Assembly (NCBI GenBank): GCA_030644725.1
Contig: CP130629.1
Coordinates: 4,045,501-4,109,500, forward strand
DNA: 64,000 bases
Reading direction: 5' to 3'
From: Candidatus Electrothrix communis
GTDB lineage: Bacteria > Desulfobacterota > Desulfobulbia > Desulfobulbales > Desulfobulbaceae
Positions 36,624-45,472 of the stretch are shown one piece after another; positions within the stretch are counted from its first letter, which is position 1; each line of letters begins with the position of its first letter. The position numbers were made by a program, and so were the translations under genes. The notes under the pieces are model-generated. The model had not been told where the DNA came from. It worked only from the letters and a program-made list of their open reading frames with translations, and searched no databases.

Positions 36624-37283
36624 ATGCATAAAAATAATCAGTTGGAAATCCCCCAGGAGCAGATAAATCAGGGCAGAAGATCTACTCTCCGAAAAATTGC
36701 AGCAGGAACGGTCGTTTTGGCCGGTTATTCAGCATTGCCGGATAAATGGACAACGCCCCTTGTTGAGTTCGGTGCTCTCCCGGCCCATGCAACAACAAGC
36801 GGTTTGCAAGAGCTGATTGAGCTTGTTGAAGAGCGCTATCAGGAAGGGGTTGCCGAAGATGCTGCCGGGGACGCTGCTCAGGAAACAGCCTCTTCCACTC
36901 AGGGAACTGCTCAAGAAGCTGCGGCTCCCACCCTAAAGGCCGAGGCCTCAGAGACAACAGAGAGCAATGACCTGCGGGGGTACAGTAACGAATTAACGCT
37001 TCAGGACAGTGGTGCCGTTATGTCCTGCGACAAGGTCCTTCAGCATAAAATAGTTTTCCCGAAACTTGGTCCGCAGTACGGGAGCTCCTTATTGCTGGTC
37101 TGGAGTGACGGTAATGAACTTTATGTCCCTGATTCAAGACATATGGCTATGGAAGCTAGTCAGAATGATTATAGGAAATATCAGCCGGGTGGTGCATACA
37201 GCGGCAATAACCCGGACATCCCCACTATGGAAGTTTACGCCAAAAGAGGGACCCATCCGTCCAGTGTAACGCTTTATTATTAA
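36624..37283 (+). CDS. Exported protein with twin-arginine start and W..P...LPAHA motif
   Basis: A 219-residue protein I do not recognise by function. Residues 17-40 look like a twin-arginine signal (GRRSTLRKIAAGTVVLAGYS). DKWTTPLVEFGALPAHA follows (about 43-59); I know this W-x2-P...LPAHA pattern from small exported proteins of unknown role. Then comes an Ala/Glu/Thr-rich low-complexity linker (about 75-118) and a C-terminal domain with one Cys (MSCDKVLQHKIVF), LLLVWSDGNELYVPDSRHM and ending SSVTLYY. It directly follows the PqqD/HprK/NTase trio, so it might be the trio's target. That is inference. Confidence 0.6.
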   Translation: MHKNNQLEIPQEQINQGRRSTLRKIAAGTVVLAGYSALPDKWTTPLVEFGALPAHATTSGLQELIELVEERYQEGVAEDAAGDAAQETASSTQGTAQEAAAPTLKAEASETTESNDLRGYSNELTLQDSGAVMSCDKVLQHKIVFPKLGPQYGSSLLLVWSDGNELYVPDSRHMAMEASQNDYRKYQPGGAYSGNNPDIPTMEVYAKRGTHPSSVTLYY

Positions 37284-37295
37284 GATGTAAAACTG

Positions 37296-37335
37296 TAGGG
37301 TTCAGGTCCCCGTGTCTGACCTGAACCGCCCCTAC
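37296..37335. repeat. Dispersed GTAGGG hairpin repeat
   Basis: GTAGGGTTCAGGTCCCCGTG and CTGACCTGAACCGCCCCTAC form one long stem; same family as the other GTAGGGGC repeats. Confidence 0.7.
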
Positions 37336-37357
37336 TGAACTCGGTTTTTCAGAGAAC

Positions 37358-37396
37358 AAAAAAAGGCCGTAGCAAAAAGCTACGGCCTTTTTTTTA
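37358..37396. terminator. Bidirectional terminator behind atpE
   Basis: GGCCGTAGC-AAAAA-GCTACGGCC (9-bp perfect stem, 37365-37387) with As on the left and nine Ts on the right; it ends both convergent units. Confidence 0.9.
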
Positions 37397-37457
37397 TAGG
37401 TGGTTGTGCAGCAGTACGTTATGCACAACCTATGAAACCTACAATCTACACTACAAC

Positions 37458-37715
37458 CTACATCAGCATATCCTTAAAGGGATTAGCAAACAGCAGGATA
37501 AAAGCAATAACCAGTCCGTAAATAGCGATGGACTCAATCAGAGCCATACCGAGAATCATGGTGGTGGTGATCGGTCCTTTTGCTTCCGGGTTGCGAGCAA
37601 TACCCATACATGCGCTCTCAACACCACGGCCCATACCAATACCTGCACCCAAACCGGTTAATCCGATAGATGTTGCAGCAGCAAAACAAATCAATGCGAG
37701 ATGAATCTTGTCCAT
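37458..37715 (-). CDS. atpE: ATP synthase Fo subunit c
   Basis: An 85-residue hairpin protein forming the rotor ring. TM1 carries [14 protein letters not shown]; the polar loop is [10 protein letters not shown]2 carries the ion-binding Glu61 ([14 protein letters not shown]). Ser62 and Tyr66 are present as in sodium-binding rings, but the sodium-ligand Gln of helix 1 is Met28, so the ion (H+ or Na+) is unclear. Transcribed after atpB with a 96-bp gap; a terminator follows. The F1 genes lie elsewhere. Confidence 0.95.
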   Translation of the reverse strand: MDKIHLALICFAAATSIGLTGLGAGIGMGRGVESACMGIARNPEAKGPITTTMILGMALIESIAIYGLVIAFILLFANPFKDMLM

Positions 37716-37811
37716 TTTTTAGAACCTCCGAATAATTAAAAAGATAAGTTGGCCTTCTTCTTTTATATATCTGATAAACTTTCTGTTTTTTTGGAGTTTT
37801 TTGCCTTCGAC

Positions 37812-38534
37812 TCAGTGCGCATGCTCCATTGCTCCGACACAGTAGACAACGGCAAGCAGAACAAAAACAACCGCCTGAATCAGGGAGACAAGCACGCCCA
37901 GGGCGAGAATGGGCAGAGGCGCGAAAAAGGCCCCGGCCAGCATAAAAAGAACACCGAGCAGTATTTCTTTTGCCAGAATATTACCGAAAAGACGCATGGA
38001 AAGTGAAACGAGACGGGCAAAATTGCCGATCAATTCCAGGATAATCATAAACGGTGCCATGAGCAGGATCGGGCCTGTGAAATGCTTATAATATTTCCAG
38101 CCGTGATAACGAAAACCCAGAACATGATGCATGACCCAAACAATGATGGTCATGGCAATGGTGATATTGAGGCTGGATGTCGGCGACATGAAACCGGGCA
38201 GGAGCCCGATCATATTGGCAAGTAAGGTATAGAGAAAGAAGGTGGCCAATATGGGAAAAAGCATTCTGGCTTGTTTCCTGCCCATATGTTCAGCAAAAAA
38301 ATCTAAAATTCCGCCGATCAGAACTTCCCAGAAATTCTGTCCGGTTCCGGGAATCAACTCCAGCTTGCCCAGCGTCAGCTTGGGCACGACAAAGAGAAAG
38401 GCCATGACCAGCCAGCTATAGGTCAAATACGGCTCGCATAATTTCTCCAGAAATGTTGCTCCGATCGGTCCATGCGGAACCGGCAGACCTATCCAGTCAA
38501 GAATAACCGAGATAAATAGAATTGGATGTTCCAT
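37812..38534 (-). CDS. atpB: ATP synthase Fo subunit a
   Basis: A 240-residue stator membrane protein with about six TMs. The essential half-channel Arg is in LIGNFARLVSLSMRLFGNIL; the final helix shows VSLIQAVVFVLLAVVYCVGA. Length and layout are normal for bacterial AtpB. It lies 14 bp behind the subunit I gene and before atpE, the usual order in operons that carry only Fo genes. Confidence 0.95.
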   Translation of the reverse strand: MEHPILFISVILDWIGLPVPHGPIGATFLEKLCEPYLTYSWLVMAFLFVVPKLTLGKLELIPGTGQNFWEVLIGGILDFFAEHMGRKQARMLFPILATFFLYTLLANMIGLLPGFMSPTSSLNITIAMTIIVWVMHHVLGFRYHGWKYYKHFTGPILLMAPFMIILELIGNFARLVSLSMRLFGNILAKEILLGVLFMLAGAFFAPLPILALGVLVSLIQAVVFVLLAVVYCVGAMEHAH

Positions 38535-38548
38535 GCCCCAAGCTCCCT

Positions 38549-38992
38549 TTACATATTTTCCTGAAATATCATTCGCCCTCGAAAGAGGACGACTATAATT
38601 ACGCTTAAAATAACCGTGGACAGCCCGATAACAAGCCCTGCGGCGTTTATGCTGAACTGTGTACTGAGCAGAAGCAGCAGAAAGGCGAGGACAAAGAGGC
38701 GGGCGTAGAATTTCATAGCAAACCCTGTGGAGAATGACTTGCCGTTGATTTGCCCTCCATCTCCCTGGGTTGCAGCATGGTGGGCGAATCGCATTGCTGT
38801 TCTTTTCATCCAGAAAAAACTGCCGCCAGATAATGCACCGCCAACCAGAACAGATCGGGCAAAGAGCCCATCAACCAAATACCAGCTGCCTGCGGTGAGC
38901 AGGGCCAGCAGAATCAGGTTGAACCGTTCAACCATATGGAGCAGGAAAAGCTCATTCTCTTTACCGCTCCTGCTCTTCATTGCATCAGTCAT
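38549..38992 (-). CDS. ATP synthase subunit I (AtpI-type)
   Basis: A 147-residue protein with four hydrophobic segments (about 25-42, 47-62, 95-112, 115-137), fitting the ATP synthase subunit I family that assists c-ring assembly. The N-terminal 20 residues are charged. It overlaps the AtpZ-like gene by 8 bp and precedes atpB by 14 bp, so the gene order supports the assignment more than any motif does. Confidence 0.8.
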   Translation of the reverse strand: MTDAMKSRSGKENELFLLHMVERFNLILLALLTAGSWYLVDGLFARSVLVGGALSGGSFFWMKRTAMRFAHHAATQGDGGQINGKSFSTGFAMKFYARLFVLAFLLLLLSTQFSINAAGLVIGLSTVILSVIIVVLFRGRMIFQENM

Positions 38993-39212
38993 CAGATATT
39001 TTTTTGCTCAGATCCCAGAGATGCTTAAAACCGGCAGCAATTCCGAATCCGAGAAAAATAAAGCTGAACCAAGGCGTGGTCTTTCCGGCAAACAGCTTGT
39101 TGTCAAGCCACCAGCCTATGCCGAAGCCGATAAAGATGGAGGCGGCAAAGGTCGTTCCGATCTGACCGTATCGGGCCAGCTCAGTTAATATCCCTCGTTC
39201 CTCCTCAGCCAT
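38985..39212 (-). CDS. AtpZ/AtpI-family small Fo-associated protein
   Basis: A 75-residue protein with two TMs: GQIGTTFAASIFIGFGIGWW and WFSFIFLGFGIAAGFKHLWD. The G-x-GWWLD turn between them is typical of AtpZ-type proteins (the AtpI/AtpZ pair that forms a Mg/Ca channel or assembly factor next to Fo). First gene of the Fo operon; its ATG follows GAGGAGGAACGAGGG-like purine-rich sequence on the minus strand. Confidence 0.85.
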   Translation of the reverse strand: MAEEERGILTELARYGQIGTTFAASIFIGFGIGWWLDNKLFAGKTTPWFSFIFLGFGIAAGFKHLWDLSKKISDD

Positions 39213-39295
39213 TTTCCCGCTCCTGCATCGGATGTCCTGTTAAATTGCACAGAGATAGCACGCGACAGCTACAAGTGCAATGTTTTTTTTCACAG

Positions 39296-40582
39296 TCAGG
39301 ACAGTTTTGTCAGAGATGTTTCAATTGCTGCAAGGGCCTTGTCCAGCTGTTCAGGGGTGTGGGCAGCCGAGATGAACAGGGCCTCGAACTGGGAAGGAGC
39401 CAGCCAGAAACCGCTTGTCAGCATCTCTCGGAAATATTTGCCGTAACGATCAGTATCCGCCTGCATGGCCGAGTCGAAATCCCTTACCGGCGCATCAGTG
39501 AAAAAGCAGGTCATCATGGAGCCGATCCGGTTCAGAACAACGGGTACCGAGGCCTTGTCGCCGATTTCGGCCAGCCGCTCGGCAAAGCGATCACTTTTTT
39601 CTTCAAGCTCCTCATAGAATCCCGGCTTGCGCACGATCTTCAGCATGGCCAGGCCCGCAGCCATGGCCAGAGGGTTACCGGACAGGGTGCCCGCCTGATA
39701 AACCGGCCCATCTGGAGCGATATTATCCATAATTTCTTTTTTGCCGCCATAGGCCCCAACGGGCAGGCCACCGCCGATGATTTTACCCAGGCAGGTCAGG
39801 TCGGGCATGATGTTGAAGCGCTCCTGGGCTCCGCCTAAGGCCAGCCGGAACCCGGTGATCACCTCGTCAAAGATCAGGACTATACCCAGCTCAGTGGTCA
39901 GATCCCGCAGCTTGTGCAAAAAGGCCATGTCCGGGACGATGACGCCCATATTACCGGCAACCGGTTCAATGATCACGCAGGCGATATCTAAGGAGGCATC
40001 CCGCAGGGTCTTTTCCAGCACCTCGATATTATTATAGGGGATGGAGAGGGTGTTTTTGACGATGTCGTCGGGCACACCGGGACTACCTGGAATACCCAAG
40101 GTCGCAACCCCGGAACCGGCCTTGACCAGAAAGGAGTCGGCATGGCCGTGATAGCAGCCGTCAAATTTGATCACCATATCGCGCCCGGTATAGCCACGGG
40201 CCAAGCGGATTGCGCTCATGGTAGCCTCGGTGCCAGAGCTGACAAAGCGGACCTTTTCAATGGAGGGGACCGAGTCGCAGACCAATTCCGCCATTTCCAC
40301 TTCAGATGCGGTGGGGGCACCAAAGCTGGTTCCGTCGGGCAGGGCCTCCTGAATCGCCTTGACCACCTCGGGATGACCGTGGCCCAGGATCATAGGCCCC
40401 CAGGAGCCGACAAAGTCAATGAATTCGTTATTGTCCGCATCAATGACCGTGCCGCCTTGGGCCTTGGCAACAAAGAGGGGATCGCAGCCTACGGATTTAC
40501 AGGCACGGACTGGGGAGTTCACGCCGCCGGGGATGACTTGGCAGGCTTTTTCGAAGAGTGCAGCGGAATTTGTGGTGTTCAT
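39296..40582 (-). CDS. hemL: Glutamate-1-semialdehyde 2,1-aminomutase
   Basis: A 428-residue PLP enzyme of the C5 pathway that makes 5-aminolevulinate for haem and other tetrapyrroles. The fold-type I aminotransferase motifs are present: GGVNSPVRAC near the N-terminus, SSGTEATMSAIRLARG for phosphate binding, LIFDEVITGFR with the PLP-ring Asp, and the Schiff-base Lys267 in CLGKIIGGGLPVGAYGG. Normal length. Upstream is an intergenic region with repeats and no gene; downstream 83 bp away is the Fo operon on the same strand. Confidence 0.96.
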   Translation of the reverse strand: MNTTNSAALFEKACQVIPGGVNSPVRACKSVGCDPLFVAKAQGGTVIDADNNEFIDFVGSWGPMILGHGHPEVVKAIQEALPDGTSFGAPTASEVEMAELVCDSVPSIEKVRFVSSGTEATMSAIRLARGYTGRDMVIKFDGCYHGHADSFLVKAGSGVATLGIPGSPGVPDDIVKNTLSIPYNNIEVLEKTLRDASLDIACVIIEPVAGNMGVIVPDMAFLHKLRDLTTELGIVLIFDEVITGFRLALGGAQERFNIMPDLTCLGKIIGGGLPVGAYGGKKEIMDNIAPDGPVYQAGTLSGNPLAMAAGLAMLKIVRKPGFYEELEEKSDRFAERLAEIGDKASVPVVLNRIGSMMTCFFTDAPVRDFDSAMQADTDRYGKYFREMLTSGFWLAPSQFEALFISAAHTPEQLDKALAAIETSLTKLS

Positions 40583-40824
40583 GGATAGTTATGGAGTGGT
40601 TATGGGTTTGAGATGATGATCGGGTTTTTCGTTGGGCGTATGTATATGCGCTGGTACAGAATAAACGTAAGCTGCTGTCACGTCAAGGGAGTGTCGTGGG
40701 GTGGTGGGATTATTGCGAATGGTTGCGGATTGCGGGGGGATTTTTGGGTCTTTGGTGGGGGGGGGGCCTGTAGGGACGTGGTCGCCTGGTTTTTGCCTAG
40801 GCGGTGGCATCAAGGGCAGGTTTT

Positions 40825-40957
40825 AGCCGGGGTGTTACCCCGGCCTGATTATATATTGCCCTTTCAGGGCATTGCCCCAAAGGGGCTGTATGTATCAGCT
40901 CAGGGTAACACCCTGAGTATTTTGCGTGTTCGCCCGGCCTGTCTCGGTGGAAACAGC
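40825..40957. repeat. Compound repeat element at the trailer end of CRISPR array 1 (copy A)
   Basis: Contains AGCCGGGGTGTTACCCCGGC, TTGCCCTTTCAGGGCA and CAGCTCAGGGTAACACCCTG, each a hairpin. About 130 bp are nearly identical to copy B at 44445, which sits in the same position beside array 2. The remainder of the 40583-40985 gap is G-rich sequence without a supported gene, ending in another GGCAGACACACAGGTCTGCC hairpin. Confidence 0.8.
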
Positions 40958-40985
40958 AAGGGCAGACACACAGGTCTGCCTCTAC

Positions 40986-42300
40986 ATTACAATACCCTCT
41001 TCATAGGGTGGGGTGCTGCAACGGTGGTATGGAGAGAATGATCGCTGTCGGTATCAGGTCTCAATACCCTCTTCATAGGGTGGGGTGCTGCAACTAAAAA
41101 ATTGAAAGAAAATATTGACTTTGAAGAAGTCTCAATACCCTCTTCATAGGGTGGGGTGCTGCAACGTGCTGCCTGCTCAATGCTCTTTATGTTACAAGCG
41201 TCTCAATACCCTCTTCATAGGGTGGGGTGCTGCAACCTCTTCATATCGCCGGTCAGGGCAAACAGACGAGTCTCAATACCCTCTTCATAGGGTGGGGTGC
41301 TGCAACGGAAATCGACTGCCTGCTATATGAGGTGGACCCGTCTCAATACCCTCTTCATAGGGTGGGGTGCTGCAACGCCCACCAATAATAAATGGGAATC
41401 GCCAACTGAGTCTCAATACCCTCTTCATAGGGTGGGGTGCTGCAACCTCCATGACAAAAACCAAGTAAAGAGTTTCCATATGTCTCAATACCCTCTTCAT
41501 AGGGTGGGGTGCTGCAACAGTACAGCTAACTTTAAATCTGTCTACGATAACGGTCTCAATACCCTCTTCATAGGGTGGGGTGCTGCAACATCAATAGCAA
41601 AGGAGTAGGGTATGTGGCCGAGGTCTCAATACCCTCTTCATAGGGTGGGGTGCTGCAACCATACCAATCTTGGAACCTTAACCGTACTTGACAGTCTCAA
41701 TACCCTCTTCATAGGGTGGGGTGCTGCAACGCCGGTCAAGGTCGTTACGCGATGGTGGATCATGGTCTCAATACCCTCTTCATAGGGTGGGGTGCTGCAA
41801 CCCGGTAACAACGACAACGTATCCACCAGCTATCGCTGTCTCAATACCCTCTTCATAGGGTGGGGTGCTGCAACTGGTTTGTTCGTTTTGTCCACCCGGT
41901 TATTCGAGCGTCTCAATACCCTCTTCATAGGGTGGGGTGCTGCAACTCTTTAGTTGTTGGTATTATATTTTACCAATGTCGTCTCAATACCCTCTTCATA
42001 GGGTGGGGTGCTGCAACCTCTGTCGCACCCTCTGCGGGGGCTGGTACCATGTCTCAATACCCTCTTCATAGGGTGGGGTGCTGCAACGAAGTGGTTTGCG
42101 TATGGTGATTTTTGTCCGATGTCTCAATACCCTCTTCATAGGGTGGGGTGCTGCAACAAAGTAAAAGATATTATATCTGGAGATCAATAATGTCTCAATA
42201 CCCTCTTCATAGGGTGGGGTGCTGCAACGCCGACAGAGGTGTTGGTCGGAGGGCTCCAGCTCGGTCTCAATACCCTCTTCATAGGGTGGGGTGCTGCAAC
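40986..42300 (-). CRISPR. CRISPR array 1: 19 repeats of 37 bp, 18 spacers
   Basis: Repeat in transcript orientation begins GTTGCAGCACCCCACCCTAT and ends GAAGAGGGTATTGAGAC. The core ACCCT-ATGAAG-AGGGT is a hairpin and the last 8 bases ATTGAGAC would be the 5' handle. Repeats start (plus coordinates) at 40986, 41058, 41129, 41200, 41270, 41340, 41410, 41482, 41553, 41623, 41694, 41765, 41838, 41910, 41981, 42051, 42121, 42192 and 42264. Spacers are 33-36 bp. The copy at 40986 is degenerate in its terminal bases, marking the trailer end, so the leader lies at 42301 and transcription runs on the minus strand. Confidence 0.97.
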
Positions 42301-42490
42301 TGTCACCCTTTTTTCTCTTTGAACATCAAAGAGCTGCAAGGTGCTTTCCGCGAACCCCTGTCAGACCGGTTGCAACACCCGTTACAACAGCCCTCATATT
42401 ACCTCTTTTTATAATAATTTCAAGCACTGCGAACCTGTTTTTCTGTTTTTCCGTGTAACTTGCTGTATCAGGGTTGTTATTGGCCATAAA
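42301..42490 (-). promoter_or_regulatory. Probable leader of CRISPR array 1
   Basis: AT-rich region (for example TACCTCTTTTTATAATAATT) beside the last perfect repeat; no supported gene. It is the leader side because the other end carries the degenerate repeat. It does not match the shared leader of arrays 2 and 3. Confidence 0.5.
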
Positions 42491-42537
42491 AATGTATTTC
42501 CCAAAATGTCTGCTTGAGGTTCGCGCATTTTGCTCCG

Positions 42538-42615
42538 GTAGGGTGGGCAAAGGGCAAGGATTTCAGCAAGAGCATAAAAACGACCTGTTGTTCAAAAGAT
42601 GCTTGCCCACCCTAC
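42538..42615. repeat. 13-bp inverted repeat, 52 bp apart
   Basis: GTAGGGTGGGCAA and TTGCCCACCCTAC are perfect inverted copies around a 52-bp centre; a MITE-like or stem-loop element between array 1's leader and the ATPase gene's 3' end. Confidence 0.6.
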
Positions 42616-42670
42616 AAGGGTGGATCAACCTTAATGTCCGGCAAGGAGAAAGAGTATTGATAACAAAAAG

Positions 42671-44245
42671 TTATTTTGTCCACCGCTTCTCTTTTTCTAT
42701 CTCCTCAGCAAGAAAATTCGTCAGATTTCGTTCCGCCTTGTCAAAGCCGAAACCGACTATGACAAGCTCCCTCCTGTCAGCAAGATAGGGAGCATGGTAT
42801 TGTTTCTTCTTTATCTGCGCCAAAGCCGCTTCAGCAGAGCCCATTTTAAATTCAACCACATAAATATACTTTTCCGTTTTGATGACCGCGTCCGTGCTCC
42901 CGAAGTTGGACTGCACCTCGCAGGTGACCTGGACACCTAAGAGCTTCAGAACAATATAGATGATGGAATGATAAAACCCCTCATACTCCTTAACCTTGTC
43001 CAGCTGTTTAACCGTTATTGAGCTGAATAAGGCCTGGAGGGCCGTGAAAAAGATTCGCATATCATTCTGCTCAAGGGCCTCAAGCAGCATTTCCACAACA
43101 GATCCCATCTCATCCCGCGAGCTGTCCGCGTAATGCTCAACCGCAAAGTCCAGAAAAGAATCTCGCACTTCTTTGTTGGGAAATTCAAGGAGATATTCCC
43201 CGCGACTCCTGTCCGCCTTTTTTATGGTCAGGTAGCCGGTCTGAAACATGATAGCGGTGATGTTGATATTATCAATATCATACTTGTTAAAGGCTGATTC
43301 CTTGACCGCCTTGTTAATGGATTCATTGATTTTCTTGCCACCCTCTTTGAGCCTATTGATCAGAAAAGTCGGGGTTCCGGTTTCAAACCAGAAATTTTTA
43401 AACTCCTGCTCGTACAAGAGGCGTAGAACCGAATAGGGGTTAAAGAGAAAGGTGCTGCCGTCCCAGGAATAGCCGTTGTACCATTGGGCGACTTGTTGCA
43501 TGGTGTCGTCCTGTGCCAACCCGAGTTCATCGGCCAAGGCCTGAAGGTAGGCCCCGTAATATGTTCTGATTTCAGCCTCGGTGTAGCCGGTGATTGCCGA
43601 AAAATGGCGAATCAGGGTTATGTCGGTGAGATGGTTCAGGTCACTGAATATGGAGACCTTGCTGAACTTTGACACGCCGGTCATAAAGAAAAAGCGCAGG
43701 TATTTTCCCTGATCTTTGATTCCGGCATAGAGCGTTTTCAGGACTTCCCGGTTCTCCAGGGCCTGTTCGAAATGAGTATGTTCAAGGTAATCGATGATTG
43801 GTTTATCGTATTCATCAATAAACACCGCCACGGGTGTTTCTTTGCCCACCTCTTTGATCAGCTCTAAAAATTGACCGCCGTAACTCGTTGAGGTCAAACG
43901 GACATTATGCTGCTCAGCCTGGTCTGCAAGAAAAAGCTCCAAGGCCTTTGCCAGGCCTAGGCTTCTGTAGTCGATTTCGGCAAAGCTGATTCTGATGACC
44001 GGGTATTTTTTCTCCCAATCCCATTGGTCATAGATCCAGCAATCCTTGAAGAGTTCTTTGTTGCCGGAAAACAGTTCCTGCATGGTGCTGACCAGCAGGG
44101 ATTTGCCGAAGCGCCGGGGGCGGGAAAGGAAGTAGTAGCTTCCGTCGTCTATGAGCCTGTGGATAAGCCGGGTTTTGTCGACGTAGATCAGGTTGTTTGC
44201 GTTGAAGGCTGCGAAGTCCTGGATGCCTAGGCTGAGTTTTTTCAT
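42671..44245 (-). CDS. AAA-ATPase-like/PD-(D/E)XK nuclease fusion protein (PF09820-PF08011 type)
   Basis: A 524-residue protein. The N-terminal AAA-ATPase-like domain starts KLSLGIQDF...NNLIYVDKT, with Walker A variant SRPRRFGKSL (44-49 RRFGKS) and Walker B VFIDEYDKPI (Asp144-Asp147 region). The C-terminal PD-(D/E)XK domain (about 440-500) has STDAVIKTEKYIYVVEFKMG, giving Asp, Glu and Lys of the active site. The family is abundant in some bacteria, often near mobile regions; function unproven. It lies directly beyond the leader of CRISPR array 1. A broken close relative lies at 48365-48732 beside an isolated CRISPR repeat. Confidence 0.85.
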   Translation of the reverse strand: MKKLSLGIQDFAAFNANNLIYVDKTRLIHRLIDDGSYYFLSRPRRFGKSLLVSTMQELFSGNKELFKDCWIYDQWDWEKKYPVIRISFAEIDYRSLGLAKALELFLADQAEQHNVRLTSTSYGGQFLELIKEVGKETPVAVFIDEYDKPIIDYLEHTHFEQALENREVLKTLYAGIKDQGKYLRFFFMTGVSKFSKVSIFSDLNHLTDITLIRHFSAITGYTEAEIRTYYGAYLQALADELGLAQDDTMQQVAQWYNGYSWDGSTFLFNPYSVLRLLYEQEFKNFWFETGTPTFLINRLKEGGKKINESINKAVKESAFNKYDIDNINITAIMFQTGYLTIKKADRSRGEYLLEFPNKEVRDSFLDFAVEHYADSSRDEMGSVVEMLLEALEQNDMRIFFTALQALFSSITVKQLDKVKEYEGFYHSIIYIVLKLLGVQVTCEVQSNFGSTDAVIKTEKYIYVVEFKMGSAEAALAQIKKKQYHAPYLADRRELVIVGFGFDKAERNLTNFLAEEIEKEKRWTK

Positions 44246-44444
44246 GTCTTTTCCTGGATGTACATACGGGGCCTTCTTATCGTTTCACCTCGGTAGCCCA
44301 CCTTGCAAGGCTTGGATGTTCTCACCTGAATACTACCTGTGTCGGATGATTTATCAATATGTTTTCTAGGGGTGGTAAAAAAGGAGGGGGCGGGGGCTGC
44401 TGGTTTTGGGATGCAGGTTAGGAGGGTATAAAAAAAGGCATTTT

Positions 44445-44578
44445 CAGCCGGGGTGTTACCCCGGCCTGATTATATATTGCCCTTTCAGGGCATTGCCCTG
44501 AAGGGGCTGTATCTATCAGCTCAGGGTAACACCCTGAGTATTCTGCGTGTTCGTCCAGACCTGTCTCGATGAAAACTG
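44445..44578. repeat. Compound repeat element at the trailer end of CRISPR array 2 (copy B)
   Basis: Near-identical to 40825-40957: CAGCCGGGGTGTTACCCCGG, GCCCTTTCAGGGCATTGCCC, TCAGGGTAACACCCTGA. A further hairpin GGGCGACCGGCCGGGCGACC (about 44599) separates it from the first repeat. No gene lies between 44246 and 44622. Confidence 0.8.
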
Positions 44579-44622
44579 CAAGAATAGAGACACGGCAGGG
44601 CGACCGGCCGGGCGACCCTACG

Positions 44623-44861
44623 GTCTTAATACCCTCTTCATAGGGTAGGTGCTACGACCTAAGAGACGAAAATGGAACTATGACTGGTGAGTCTTAATAC
44701 CCTCTTCATAGGGTAGGTGCTACGACCAATTCTATTTTCTTCATAGGAGGAGAAAATGAAGTCTTAATACCCTCTTCATAGGGTAGGTGCTACGACTTTC
44801 TATGGGTAGGCAGCGTTAGTTGGATGTCTTAATACCCTCTTCATAGGGTAGGTGCTACGAC
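44623..44861 (-). CRISPR. CRISPR array 2: 4 repeats of 36 bp, 3 spacers
   Basis: Repeat in transcript orientation begins GTCGTAGCACCTACCCTATG and ends AAGAGGGTATTAAGAC. Repeats start at 44623, 44691, 44761 and 44826; spacers are 32, 34 and 29 bp. The repeat is identical to that of array 3 and shares the hairpin core of array 1. The leader is on the right (44862-45142), so it is transcribed on the minus strand. Confidence 0.95.
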
Positions 44862-45142
44862 AGCGGCCTTACTTTAAACGATAATAGATTCAGCAGATTA
44901 AGCAAGTAAAAAAACGACATGGAATCGGGTTTTGAAAGTTGTGGAATTTGAACCGGCATTATAATCGATAACACAACGCGTTGCACGACATCGTGACTAC
45001 TTTGTCATAATCAGTATTAAAATTTGAATTTACAGTGTTTTTTAAAATATTTTTACCTAAAAAATCAAAACTATGGATGCGTTTTTTCAATTATGATGAA
45101 TAATGACAACGAGAAAAAATAACTTGAAAAAATTCCATGTCC
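44862..45142 (-). promoter_or_regulatory. Leader of CRISPR array 2, shared with array 3
   Basis: Read on the minus strand it ends TTACTTGCTTAATCTGCTGA...AAGGCCGCT against the first repeat. About 281 bp align without large gaps to 60091-60371 before array 3, including ACTGATTATGAC, AGTAGTCACGATGTCGTG and GGTTCAAATT. The following 45143-45472 holds no supported gene. Confidence 0.85.
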
Positions 45143-45472
45143 GACCGTTTTTCCCCTTCTCCCAGTATCCACAAACCGCCTGTTCTCTCAGCTCCGCCAG
45201 CCATTGATGAACGTTTTTTCCCTCGACAACAACCTGAAGGCAAGCACATACTAACATATTTCAACATGACGAGAAACGAAAAACAGCAAGCATCAGTCAG
45301 CAATCCCCTCAAAAAAAGCATCATTTTCCCCTAACACCCCTTATCCGACCTGACAAACAAGCCGCATCTGTGTATTATGTGTGCTTGAACAGCAAGTAAG
45401 TATCAGGGTATCCTTCCAAAAAAAGCCTTTCAAAATGAATGGACCACTGACAAGCCGATACATGACAAGACC

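Noticed and set aside
40613-41041. 142-codon frame upstream of array 1
   Set aside because: Gly/Trp/Cys-rich translation of G-rich and palindromic repeat DNA; no ribosome site; runs into a CRISPR repeat.
41115-42414. Open reading frames with repeated QYPLHRVGCCN or HPMKRVLR peptides
   Set aside because: They are translations of the 37-bp CRISPR repeat and its spacers, not proteins.
45091-45334. Small frames between array 2's leader and the ATPase gene
   Set aside because: Low-complexity, no ribosome site, and partly within the conserved leader DNA.
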